A stretch of 64,000 bases of DNA, from contig NZ_LR027849.1 in the NCBI RefSeq assembly GCF_900607235.1, forward strand, positions 930,001 through 994,000. The letters run 5' to 3'. Positions within the stretch are counted from its first letter, which is position 1. The number at the start of each line of letters is the position of its first letter. Both the position numbers and the translations under genes were made by a program. The notes under the pieces are model-generated. The model was not told the origin of the DNA, did not search any database, and was given only the letters and a program-made list of their open reading frames with translations. The DNA comes from Olivibacter jilunii. Lineage in GTDB: Bacteria; Bacteroidota; Bacteroidia; Sphingobacteriales; Sphingobacteriaceae. Positions 26,848 through 36,091 of this stretch are shown one piece after another.

Positions 26848-28197
26848 ATGAATCAACTAACTAAACCACGTCTCAGCACTTTGCAAATATTTAATATGAG
26901 CTTAGGCTTCTTAGGAATCCAAATAGGTTTTGCGCTTCAGAACGGAAACGCTTCCAGAATATTGCAAACCTTTGGTGCTGATGTCGAACATTTGTCTTTA
27001 TTCTGGTTAGCCGCGCCTTTAACCGGTATGATTGTGCAACCACTCGTAGGGCATTACAGCGATCGGACGTGGGGCAGGCTCGGCAGGAGGCGTCCTTATT
27101 TTCTAACCGGGGCGTTATTAACGGCTATTGCCCTATTATTGATGCCAAACGCCGCGGTTTTAACAACAATTTTACCTCCGTTGATAATAGGAGCGGGTAT
27201 GTTAATGATAATGGATGCTTCCATTAATGTGACGATGGAACCATTCAGGGCGTTGGTCGCCGATAATTTACCCAATGAGCAAAGGAGTAAAGGCTTTTCT
27301 GTGCAAAGTTTTCTTATTGGAGTCGGCGCAGTTGTTGGTTCCTGGTTACCCTATGTGTTAGCAGAGTTCTTGGGTGTCTCTAAATTAGCAACGGAAGGGC
27401 ATCTTCCCGACAATGTAGTCTTTTCGTTCTATATAGGCGCTTTCATCCTGGTGATGAGCGTAATGTGGACGGTGGTGACGACAAAGGAGTATACACCGGC
27501 AGAACTGAATGCCTTCGAAAAATCCGAGAATAGAACTACTATCAATCAGAAAGACATAAGAGGTTTAACGGCTATTCTGAACGATTTAAAACAGATGCCA
27601 AAAGCAATGAAACAATTGGGCCTTGTACAATTTTTCTCTTGGTTTGCATTATTCTCTATGTGGGTTTTTAGTACACCTGCAATAGCAGAACATGTTTATA
27701 GTGTTAAAGTAGGAGATTCGTCCTCAATCGATTTTGCAAATGCCGGCAATTGGGTTGGTGTGTTATTCGGTATTTACAATGCAGTTTCAGCCCTTTATGC
27801 ATTAGTTTTACCAAGAATAGCTAAATATTTCGGACAGAGCGCTACCCATGCCATATCACTTTCGTTGGGAGGATTCGCTTTGTTGTCTATTTTTTTTATC
27901 CGCGATCCGTACCTTTTGACCCTGCCCATGCTGGGTATCGGTATTGCGTGGGCGAGCATTTTGGCTATGCCTTATGCCATTCTTTCTGCAAATTTACCAG
28001 CTAATAAAATGGGTGTATATATGGGTATTTTTAACATCTTTATCACTTTTCCACAGATTATAAACGGCCTTTGTATCGGTTATATCATAAAGTATGTGTT
28101 TAATGGAAAGGCCGTTTATGCACTTATATTGGCAGGTTTTTTTATGTTGTTTGCCGCTATTTCGGTATTAAAGATTAAAGGTAATGCACAAGATTAA
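26848..28197 (+). CDS. MFS sugar transporter (SLC45/maltose-sucrose porter-like)
   Basis: About 449 residues from the ATG at 26848 (MNQLTKPRLS). A TTG at 26833 is in frame, but it is part of a TAGTTTG promoter-like box and is unlikely to be the start. Twelve hydrophobic segments are visible. The N-terminal half carries L-Q-I-F-N-M-S-L-G-F-L-G-I-Q-I-G-F-A-L-Q and the loop SDRTWGRLGRRRPYFL, close to SLC45-type sucrose/maltose proton symporters found next to SusC/SusD loci in Bacteroidota. It would carry a disaccharide or oligosaccharide across the inner membrane after SusC/SusD import. It ends convergent with ribE. Confidence 0.88.
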   Translation: MNQLTKPRLSTLQIFNMSLGFLGIQIGFALQNGNASRILQTFGADVEHLSLFWLAAPLTGMIVQPLVGHYSDRTWGRLGRRRPYFLTGALLTAIALLLMPNAAVLTTILPPLIIGAGMLMIMDASINVTMEPFRALVADNLPNEQRSKGFSVQSFLIGVGAVVGSWLPYVLAEFLGVSKLATEGHLPDNVVFSFYIGAFILVMSVMWTVVTTKEYTPAELNAFEKSENRTTINQKDIRGLTAILNDLKQMPKAMKQLGLVQFFSWFALFSMWVFSTPAIAEHVYSVKVGDSSSIDFANAGNWVGVLFGIYNAVSALYALVLPRIAKYFGQSATHAISLSLGGFALLSIFFIRDPYLLTLPMLGIGIAWASILAMPYAILSANLPANKMGVYMGIFNIFITFPQIINGLCIGYIIKYVFNGKAVYALILAGFFMLFAAISVLKIKGNAQD

Positions 28198-28226
28198 GTA
28201 CCTAAAAGGCACCTATCATAGGCTAT

Positions 28227-28832
28227 TCATTCAGACGCTGTTATTCTCCCTAACGACACTAAACGCGTTACGTATTTTCCAATAATATCAAATTCCAGGT
28301 TAACCCGATCACCGACTTTTACCATATGCATAGATGTATGCTCAAACGTATAGGGTATGATTGCTACCGAAAACCTATCTTCTTTTGAATCCACTACGGT
28401 TAAGCTTATTCCATTTACCGCTATGGAGCCCTTTTCTACTGTGATATTTCCGACAGAAGGATCATATTGAAAGGTATATATCCAGCTCCCAAGCTCATCC
28501 TTAATTTGGATACAAGTGGCGGTTTGGTCTACATGCCCTTGAACGATATGTCCGTCTAAACGACTTCCAACTAATGTACACCGCTCCAAATTTAATTTGT
28601 CACCTTCTTTTACTTCATCAAAATTGCTTTTTGTTAACGTTTCCTGAATAGCGGTCACGGTGTGACGGCCAGGACTAAGAGCCACCACCGTAAGGCACAC
28701 CCCGTTATGAGATACACTTTGATCTATCTTAAAATCATCTGAAATATCGGAAGCTATCGTTAGATGCAAGTTTGTGTCCTCTCGTTTTATATTTTTTACA
28801 ATTCCCAATGTTTCGATAATGCCTGTAAACAT
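28227..28832 (-). CDS. ribE: riboflavin synthase alpha chain
   Basis: 201 residues made of two tandem lumazine-binding beta-barrels: residues 1-96 start MFTGIIETLG and contain NGVCLTVV, and 97-190 start HIVQGHVDQT and contain NGISLTVV. This duplication and length are diagnostic for riboflavin synthase, which dismutates two 6,7-dimethyl-8-ribityllumazine molecules to riboflavin. It is the only riboflavin gene in the window. A promoter box lies 18 bases upstream, giving a leader too short for an FMN riboswitch. Confidence 0.97.
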   Translation of the reverse strand: MFTGIIETLGIVKNIKREDTNLHLTIASDISDDFKIDQSVSHNGVCLTVVALSPGRHTVTAIQETLTKSNFDEVKEGDKLNLERCTLVGSRLDGHIVQGHVDQTATCIQIKDELGSWIYTFQYDPSVGNITVEKGSIAVNGISLTVVDSKEDRFSVAIIPYTFEHTSMHMVKVGDRVNLEFDIIGKYVTRLVSLGRITASE

Positions 28833-28849
28833 GTTTCCGGTTTTTTTAA

Positions 28850-28883
28850 CAAAGGTACATTTCCATTTGATATCCTAAAACAA
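28850..28883 (-). promoter_or_regulatory. promoter of ribE
   Basis: On the minus strand TTG (CAA at 28881-28883), 23 bases, TACCTTTG (CAAAGGTA at 28850-28857). The ATG of ribE is 18 bases past the box. Confidence 0.55.
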
Positions 28884-29176
28884 TTCGGTGTCATGAAGTA
28901 GCTAATTGTAAAAAGTACACTATATATTACCATAAATATGGAGATACAAAAACAAGTTTTTCAGTGTTATTAATGCTGTTTTTATACCAATTGTATAAAC
29001 GGTATAATAAAATTGTGTATTAATTTTTCTGTATTTACTTGTAATAATATCCTGAAAGGTGTATTTTGTGCCACGATTTTCAGGTTTTGCAGCGTATTTT
29101 GTTTTTGAACGCTTGCTTGAGAGAAATTTTTTAAATTAGAAAATGATATAAATCAATATTAACTAAAACCAATAAC
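28884..29176. other. A/T-rich spacer upstream of the BadF-type gene
   Basis: About 293 bases without a gene. An inverted repeat TTATACC (28982-28988) / GGTATAA (29001-29007) with a 12-base gap is operator-like, and CTGAAA...TTTTCAG around 29053-29084 can pair. No confident promoter for the downstream gene was found. Confidence 0.3.
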
Positions 29177-30031
29177 ATGATCATTATTGCAGATGGCGGT
29201 TCAACCAAAACGAATTGGTGCCTGATCAATGACTCCGGTAAAAAAATCTATTTTAACACTGAAGGGTATAATCCTTATTTTGTATCGAGCGATTACATTG
29301 TAAGTTCTTTGAAAAAGGGGCTTCCAAAAGATTTGCCGTTCAGTGAAGTAAGAGAGGTCAACTATTACGGTGCGGGGGTTCACAACGAAGAAAAAGCGGC
29401 TATTGTTGCAATGGCTATCAAACAAGTATTTAGTCGATCGGAAGTATTTGTAGGACACGATTTGTTAGCAGCTGCCAGGGCTTTGTTAAAAGACAAAGCT
29501 GGATTTGCTGCCATTTTAGGAACAGGAACCAATACCTGTATTTATGATGGAAAAGACATCGTTCAGAATATTGATTCTGCAGCCTATATATTGGGTGATG
29601 AGGGCAGCGGATGCTATATTGGAAAAAAACTTTTAACAGATTATGTACGCGGCTACATGCCAAGTGATGTAAGAGAAGTTTTTTGGGAAACATTTAAGCT
29701 TACGCCGGATGATGTAATGGACGCTGTTTACACCAAGCCACTGGCGAATCGATTCTGCGCGAGCTTTAGTAAGTTCGTTTACGATATCATGATCAATATC
29801 GAATATTCACGAGGATTGGTAAAGAGCTCTTTTGAAGATTTCTTTAAGAATTTAGTTGTTCATTATCCTGACTATCAAAAATATTCATTTAACTGTATCG
29901 GCTCCGTAGCTTATAACTTCCGGAATGTCTTGGAGGAGACGGCACATGAGTTTGGTATGGAGTTTGGCAGAATTGTTCGGTCACCGATCGATGACCTGGT
30001 GAAGTTTCATCAAGAGAAAATTAATGCTTAG
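29177..30031 (+). CDS. BadF/BadG/BcrA/BcrD-family ATPase (N-acetylglucosamine kinase-like)
   Basis: 284 residues with the ASKHA sugar-kinase fold. Phosphate-1 motif IADGGSTKTNW (residues 4-14), phosphate-2 motif ILGTGTNTCIYDGK and LGDEGSGCYIGKKLL are all intact. The best family match is the N-acetylglucosamine / N-acetylmuramic kinase group of eukaryotic NAGK type, which makes GlcNAc-6-phosphate in the cytosol. The substrate is inferred from family similarity. A paralogue with a degraded phosphate-1 motif is encoded at 32181-33029. The gene is monocistronic and ends at a strong bidirectional terminator shared with the NUDIX-type regulator. Confidence 0.85.
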   Translation: MIIIADGGSTKTNWCLINDSGKKIYFNTEGYNPYFVSSDYIVSSLKKGLPKDLPFSEVREVNYYGAGVHNEEKAAIVAMAIKQVFSRSEVFVGHDLLAAARALLKDKAGFAAILGTGTNTCIYDGKDIVQNIDSAAYILGDEGSGCYIGKKLLTDYVRGYMPSDVREVFWETFKLTPDDVMDAVYTKPLANRFCASFSKFVYDIMINIEYSRGLVKSSFEDFFKNLVVHYPDYQKYSFNCIGSVAYNFRNVLEETAHEFGMEFGRIVRSPIDDLVKFHQEKINA

Positions 30032-30051
30032 TTAAACTTGGCATAGTCTAT

Positions 30052-30088
30052 AAAAAGTAAAGGGTTTCTAAAGACCCTTTACTTTTTT
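30052..30088. terminator. bidirectional terminator
   Basis: AAAAAGTAAAGGGT (30052-30065) pairs with ACCCTTTACTTTTT (30074-30087) in a 14-bp stem. It has U-runs in both directions and lies between the convergent BadF-type and NUDIX-type genes. Confidence 0.9.
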
Positions 30089-30782
30089 AAGAAAAGTTCA
30101 ACTCATTTTTAAAGATCTTATTGTATTTTCGCTTATCAAATTTGTACAGTTTGGCGGCACGATAGGAAACCCCTTTTTGCTTTTCATCCAATTCTTTTAA
30201 GACATTGTATTTAAGCATCTTCTTTCTGAAATTTCTTTTATCTAGTTTTTTGTCCCAAATAGCTTCATACAGTTGTTGCAATTGGGTAAGCGTGAATTTT
30301 TCAGGAAGCAGTTCAAAAGCTATCGGACTGTGACTGACTTTACGCCGTATTTTTTCTATGCTTTTTTCTATTATATTTCGGTGGTCGAAAGCAAGTTCAG
30401 GCAGGTTGTTAAGGGGGTGCCACTGCGCTTTTCTCACGTAGTTGGTGGACGGCTTCAGATTGAGGTTGACAGCTTCCAATCGCAACATAGCATAGTATGC
30501 CACCGTTATGATTCTTCCTTGAGGGTGTCTTTTTAGGTCACCGAAGGTATAGAGCTGTTCCATATATATTCCCTTTAACCCCGTGTGTTCCAGTAAAATA
30601 CGTTTAACTGCATCATCGATCGTTTCATTGTGTTCAACAAAAAAACCCGGAAGTCCCCACCAATCTTTGAAAGGATATTCATTTCTTTCAATTAAAAGGA
30701 CTTTCAGCTCACCTTCGTTAAAACCAAAAATAACACAGTCAGCCGTAAATATAGATTGTAGATGTGGTAAGTTTGATTGCAA
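30087..30782 (-). CDS. NUDIX-domain transcriptional regulator (NrtR/AraR-like) with winged-helix tail
   Basis: 231 residues: a NUDIX domain (about 10-145) then a winged-helix-like tail (about 155-225, LPEKFTLTQLQQLYEAIWDK to KGVSYRAAKLYKF). Against the canonical box G-x5-E-x7-R-E-U-x-E-E-x-G-U, the aligned box (47-69) reads F47, E53, R61, I62, E65, H66, G68: the glycine and two metal-binding glutamates are replaced. Loss of catalysis with a DNA-binding tail is the pattern of NrtR/AraR-type sensors, which bind a nucleotide or sugar ligand. Targets are unknown; the adjacent kinase-like and glycolysis genes are candidates. An inverted repeat at 30841-30865 lies just upstream. Confidence 0.85.
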   Translation of the reverse strand: MQSNLPHLQSIFTADCVIFGFNEGELKVLLIERNEYPFKDWWGLPGFFVEHNETIDDAVKRILLEHTGLKGIYMEQLYTFGDLKRHPQGRIITVAYYAMLRLEAVNLNLKPSTNYVRKAQWHPLNNLPELAFDHRNIIEKSIEKIRRKVSHSPIAFELLPEKFTLTQLQQLYEAIWDKKLDKRNFRKKMLKYNVLKELDEKQKGVSYRAAKLYKFDKRKYNKIFKNELNFS

Positions 30783-30840
30783 AATTCTGTTTTTTAAGGT
30801 TCAATTAAATATCCAATTCTCAGTTCCATAGACGCCCATA

Positions 30841-30865
30841 AAATTGAGCAATTGATTGCTAATTT
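30841..30865. promoter_or_regulatory. long inverted repeat upstream of the NUDIX regulator
   Basis: AGCAAT (30847-30852) and ATTGCT (30855-30860) flank TG, and the flanks AAATT / AATTT extend the symmetry with one unpaired G on the left. It lies about 60 bases before the regulator start codon and about 320 before pfkA, in the 402-base gap 30783-31184. No clear TAnnTTTG box was found in the rest of that gap. Confidence 0.45.
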
Positions 30866-31184
30866 CAAAACGTTAGGTACTTTAGGCAAATAAACTCAAA
30901 ATTATGGAAGAAAACTATAAAAGCAAAAAACTTATCCACTTCCGCTACGTTTTTAGTATTTTTAGAATGTTCGTAACGAAAGAATAAAAGCTGATGCGAA
31001 AAAGTAAAAAAAAATACAAATAAATAGCAATAGTGTAAGAAATACACCTTATATTCGTGCTTTGATGTGAAGTGAAGCAACCTAATACGCACGCTAACGC
31101 TATATTTTAATGAGCAATGCGGATGTGTTTCTTCAATTCATAATGAAAGTTAAATTCAAGTGAAACCTATATAGATTATTTACA

Positions 31185-32171
31185 GTGGACAATTCAATCA
31201 AACGTATAGGCGTATTTACTTCAGGGGGAGATGCTCCAGGGATGAACGCATGTATTCGGGCGGTAGTTCGTACCGCCATTTATGAAGGCAAAAAAGTAAG
31301 TGGTATATTGCATGGATATCAAGGAATGATCGATGGGAATATCATCGATATGAATAGTCGTTCGGTCAGTAATATTCTTCAACTGGGAGGTACTATTTTA
31401 AAAACAGCACGTTGCTTGGACTTTAGAACACCTGAAGGACGTAAAAAGGCCTATGATAATATAAGAGCACAGGGAATTGATGCTTTGGTAGCTATTGGAG
31501 GAGATGGAACTTTTACCGGGGCCGAAGTGTTCTCCAGGGAGTATGATATTCCGGTTGTTGGCGTACCAGGTACTATAGACAATGATTTATACGGATCCGA
31601 CTTTACCTTGGGATATGATACAGCTAACAACACGGTGATTGATGCAATAGATAAGATCCGTGATACAGCGGCTTCTCATGATCGTTTGTTTTTTATTGAG
31701 GTAATGGGACGCGATTCGGGCTGCATTGCCTTAAACTGCGGTATTGCAGGAGGTGCTGAGGCCATTTTGTTACCTGAGAAGGAAACAGGTATTGACGAGC
31801 TTATTCAAAAATTGGAAAATGCTGCGAAAGACAAGAAAACTTCTACCATTGTAATTGTTGCTGAAGGTGATAAAAATGGAGGGGCATATAATGTAGCTAA
31901 AAGGGTTCAGGAAAAGTTCGATTTTTATGATACCAAAGTTACCATATTAGGCCATTTGCAAAGGGGCGGTTCTCCGAGCAGCTTTGACCGTGTATTGGCC
32001 AGCCGGCTGGGCTTTGCAGCCGTTAAAAGGCTATTAAGAGGTGAGACAAGGATAATGGTTGGTTTGCGGGGAAATGATATTGTGACAACCCCTTTGGAGG
32101 TTGCGCTCCGAAGCAAGGAATTTAAATTAGCCGATGATATGATCGAAATGATGAATGTTTTAGCGATTTAG
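31185..32171 (+). CDS. pfkA: ATP-dependent 6-phosphofructokinase
   Basis: 328 residues, starting at GTG 31185. The ATP-binding TSGGDAPGMNACIRAVVR, GGDGTF and substrate/catalytic PGTIDNDLYGSDFTLGYDTA with its catalytic aspartate are complete, as are the MGRDSGCIALN and LGHLQRGGSPSSFDR blocks. GGDG rather than GGDD at the ATP site fits an ATP-dependent enzyme. It makes fructose-1,6-bisphosphate in glycolysis. It heads a tight operon: BadF-like protein after 9 bases, then gapA after 5 bases. Confidence 0.97.
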   Translation: MDNSIKRIGVFTSGGDAPGMNACIRAVVRTAIYEGKKVSGILHGYQGMIDGNIIDMNSRSVSNILQLGGTILKTARCLDFRTPEGRKKAYDNIRAQGIDALVAIGGDGTFTGAEVFSREYDIPVVGVPGTIDNDLYGSDFTLGYDTANNTVIDAIDKIRDTAASHDRLFFIEVMGRDSGCIALNCGIAGGAEAILLPEKETGIDELIQKLENAAKDKKTSTIVIVAEGDKNGGAYNVAKRVQEKFDFYDTKVTILGHLQRGGSPSSFDRVLASRLGFAAVKRLLRGETRIMVGLRGNDIVTTPLEVALRSKEFKLADDMIEMMNVLAI

Positions 32172-32180
32172 TCAATTAAG

Positions 32181-34030
<1,850 letters not shown>

Positions 34031-34042
34031 AATTGTTAAGTA

Positions 34043-34085
34043 GTTAAGTAGGTAAATAGTTAAATCAACTATATGCCTACTTAAC
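34043..34085. terminator. bidirectional terminator between gapA and cutC
   Basis: GTTAAGTAGG (34043-34052) pairs perfectly with CCTACTTAAC (34076-34085). Inside it ATAGTT (34056-34061) pairs with AACTAT (34067-34072), giving a two-tier hairpin. Both flanking genes converge on it. Confidence 0.75.
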
Positions 34086-34088
34086 GTT

Positions 34089-34808
34089 TTAGCTATTTAA
34101 CATCGCTACTATCTTCCTAATTTTATGCTCATTACTTACCTCGATCGTATCGCCCATATTGGTTATTGCCATGTTGTGATAGATCATTTTACTTGGAATA
34201 GGTTCTTTTGCTGATGTATGGAATTCTTTAGCATTGGTCGATTTTTTTAATTCTGTAATGTTTTGTTCATTAATGCCCGAACCAGGCATAATGACGATTC
34301 TATCACCTGCCTTTTCAACTAAGGTCTTTAAGAATGCAGTTCCTTCTGTCGCAGTATTTTCCATACCCGATGTCAATATACGTTCGCAGCCACATTCTAT
34401 AATATCTTCTAGCGCTTTTAAACCATCATTGCTGCAGTCGAAGGCGCGATGGAAGGTAACACCCATTGGAGAGGCTAGTTTAACCAATTCTTTCGTTCGC
34501 TCGATGTCTACATTCCCATCTTGATCTAGTAGACCAATCACTATACCATCGCAGCCAAGCTGTTTGCATATAGCGATATCTTCTTTCATGACGGTAAATT
34601 CATCATCAGAATAAAAGAAGTCTCCTGCACGTGGTCTAACCAGTACATATACCTTTATTTTAAGCAGCTTGCGAACGCTTTTTATGGTTCCATAGGAAGG
34701 TGTTGTTCCGCCTTCATTTAAATTCTCACAAAGCTCGATGCGTTGGGCACCGCCAAGTTGCGCGGACAAAGCGGATGCAAGTGAGTTTGCACATATTTCG
34801 AGTGTCAT
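34089..34808 (-). CDS. cutC: CutC-family protein
   Basis: 239 residues from the ATG at 34808, where the family begins (MTLEICANSLASALSAQLGG). An ATG at 34862 would add 18 non-conserved residues. The TIM-barrel protein shows RIELCENLNEGGTTPSYG, VRPRAGDFFYSDDE and GVTFHRAFDCS, all CutC hallmarks. The family name comes from a copper-tolerance phenotype in E. coli whose mechanism is disputed. Conserved acidic and histidine residues look enzyme-like. It follows the glycosylasparaginase gene by 77 bases on the same strand, a pairing that may reflect a shared glycan role. Confidence 0.92.
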   Translation of the reverse strand: MTLEICANSLASALSAQLGGAQRIELCENLNEGGTTPSYGTIKSVRKLLKIKVYVLVRPRAGDFFYSDDEFTVMKEDIAICKQLGCDGIVIGLLDQDGNVDIERTKELVKLASPMGVTFHRAFDCSNDGLKALEDIIECGCERILTSGMENTATEGTAFLKTLVEKAGDRIVIMPGSGINEQNITELKKSTNAKEFHTSAKEPIPSKMIYHNMAITNMGDTIEVSNEHKIRKIVAMLNS

Positions 34809-34885
34809 ATGTAGTTGTTGGTTATTAGTCATCAGTTGTTGGCGGAAGAAGCTAGGCTTCAAAACTCATAACACGAAAACGTTAT

Positions 34886-35905
34886 TTAGTATATACTTTT
34901 CCCTTTAATAAGTAAGTCTTGTTGTTCTTCATTACACACGGCAAACGAAAATCCTTGTTGTAGGGCATAGGCGCCATATTCACCTTGCTTATTCATGGCT
35001 AAGAAGCCAACTTGGATTTCCTTCGCTTTCGCGGGTTTTTTCTTTACAATGCGCTGAACGGCTTCCTTGCAGGCATCTTCCGGTGAATAACCTTGGCGCA
35101 TTAATTCAACAACCAGAAAGCTTCCAACGGTTCTGACCACTTCTTCACCCACGCCCGTAGAAGTAGCAGCACCTATTTCGTTATCTACATACAAGCCGGC
35201 GCCAATAATGGGACTGTCACCCACCCGGCCATGCATTTTAAAAGCCATTCCACTTGTGGTGCAGGCACCGCTAAGGTTGCCACGGTTATCCAAAGCTAGC
35301 ATACCAATTGTGTCGTGATTATATTGATTACCTGGTAATTTATTTGGCGAAAAATGCTGATTTTCAATATTCATAATCGGCTTGTACTCAGCTTTTTTTA
35401 ACCATTCTTTCCAAGCTTTCTCTGATTCTTTTGTCAAAAGGTTTTCCTTCTTAAAACCGTTTTCCAATGCAAATTGAAGCGCACCATCACCTGCAAGCAT
35501 TACATGTGGAGTCTTTTCCATTACCAACCTGGCGACTGAAATGGCGTGTGTAATATGCTCCATAGCTAACACGGCCCCGCAATTGCCATTCTCATCCATA
35601 ATGCATGCGTCTAATGTCACGTGTCCATCGCGATCAGGATAACCGCCTTTGCCAACGGTAACATTTTTAAGATCGGCTTCCGGCACTTTTACACCAGCTT
35701 CGACGGCATCTAATGCACGTCCTCCTTCTTTTAATATTTGCCATGCAGCTTGATTGGCTGCAATCCCAAAATCCCAGGTGGAGATGACAATAGGCTTGGA
35801 AGATTTTGCGGAAAACGAGAGTGGATGTCCATATGTTTCGTTCTTAATTCCCAAGGCAACAGTTCCGATAATGCCTTGACGAATGAACTTTCTTCGATTG
35901 ATCAT
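34886..35905 (-). CDS. N4-(beta-N-acetylglucosaminyl)-L-asparaginase (glycosylasparaginase)
   Basis: 339 residues. An N-terminal Tat-type signal (MINRRKFIRQGIIGTVALG) predicts export in folded form. This Ntn hydrolase splits itself before the nucleophile threonine: HDTIGMLALD has D198|T199. Other family blocks are V-G-K-G-G-Y-P-D-R-D-G-H-V-T-L-D-A near residue 84 and RVGDSPIIGAGLYVDNEIGA. It cleaves the GlcNAc-asparagine bond of glycoasparagines left after N-glycoprotein degradation. The BadF-type kinase in this window could use released GlcNAc, though it is not in the same operon. A strong promoter lies upstream in a divergent region shared with the NlpC/P60 gene. Confidence 0.94.
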   Translation of the reverse strand: MINRRKFIRQGIIGTVALGIKNETYGHPLSFSAKSSKPIVISTWDFGIAANQAAWQILKEGGRALDAVEAGVKVPEADLKNVTVGKGGYPDRDGHVTLDACIMDENGNCGAVLAMEHITHAISVARLVMEKTPHVMLAGDGALQFALENGFKKENLLTKESEKAWKEWLKKAEYKPIMNIENQHFSPNKLPGNQYNHDTIGMLALDNRGNLSGACTTSGMAFKMHGRVGDSPIIGAGLYVDNEIGAATSTGVGEEVVRTVGSFLVVELMRQGYSPEDACKEAVQRIVKKKPAKAKEIQVGFLAMNKQGEYGAYALQQGFSFAVCNEEQQDLLIKGKSIY

Positions 35906-35926
35906 TCTAGTTTATTTATATCGATG

Positions 35927-35959
35927 CAAACATAAAAAAACTCTTTAGAAAAACGGCAA
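35927..35959 (-). promoter_or_regulatory. promoter of the glycosylasparaginase gene
   Basis: On the minus strand TTG (CAA at 35957-35959), 22 bases, TATGTTTG (CAAACATA at 35927-35934). The ATG is 22 bases beyond the box. Confidence 0.6.
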
Positions 35960-35968
35960 GTAAGTGAC

Positions 35969-36040
35969 ATGCAAAAGAAATCGTTGCGCAAAATGCGTTA
36001 TTTTGCATTTTTATATAAAAATTATGCAAAGATAATTTGC
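35969..36040. promoter_or_regulatory. cluster of GCAAA/TTTGC words between divergent genes
   Basis: Six GCAAA or TTTGC words occur at 35926, 35971, 35988, 36002, 36026 and 36036. They form nested inverted repeats: ATGCAAAA (35969-35976) with TTTTGCAT (36001-36008), and GCAAAAT (35988-35994) with ATTTTGC (36000-36006). The spacing suits binding of a regulator to control both divergent genes, but this is inference. Confidence 0.4.
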
Positions 36041-36091
36041 TCTTCTTGACATATACGTTAATTTAGTACCTAATACCTCCATCTGAATTAT

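Noticed and set aside
20729-28197. A full polysaccharide-utilisation locus
   Set aside because: No glycoside hydrolase, polysaccharide lyase, sulfatase, SGBP or hybrid two-component gene is present, so the region is called only a sugar-uptake island.
28833-28860. FMN riboswitch ahead of ribE
   Set aside because: The predicted promoter leaves a leader of only about 11 bases, too short for the RFN element, and no conserved blocks are visible.
30865-31092. 75-codon minus-strand frame upstream of pfkA
   Set aside because: It is phenylalanine/tyrosine-rich and low in complexity, and arises from A/T-rich spacer DNA. No supporting evidence.
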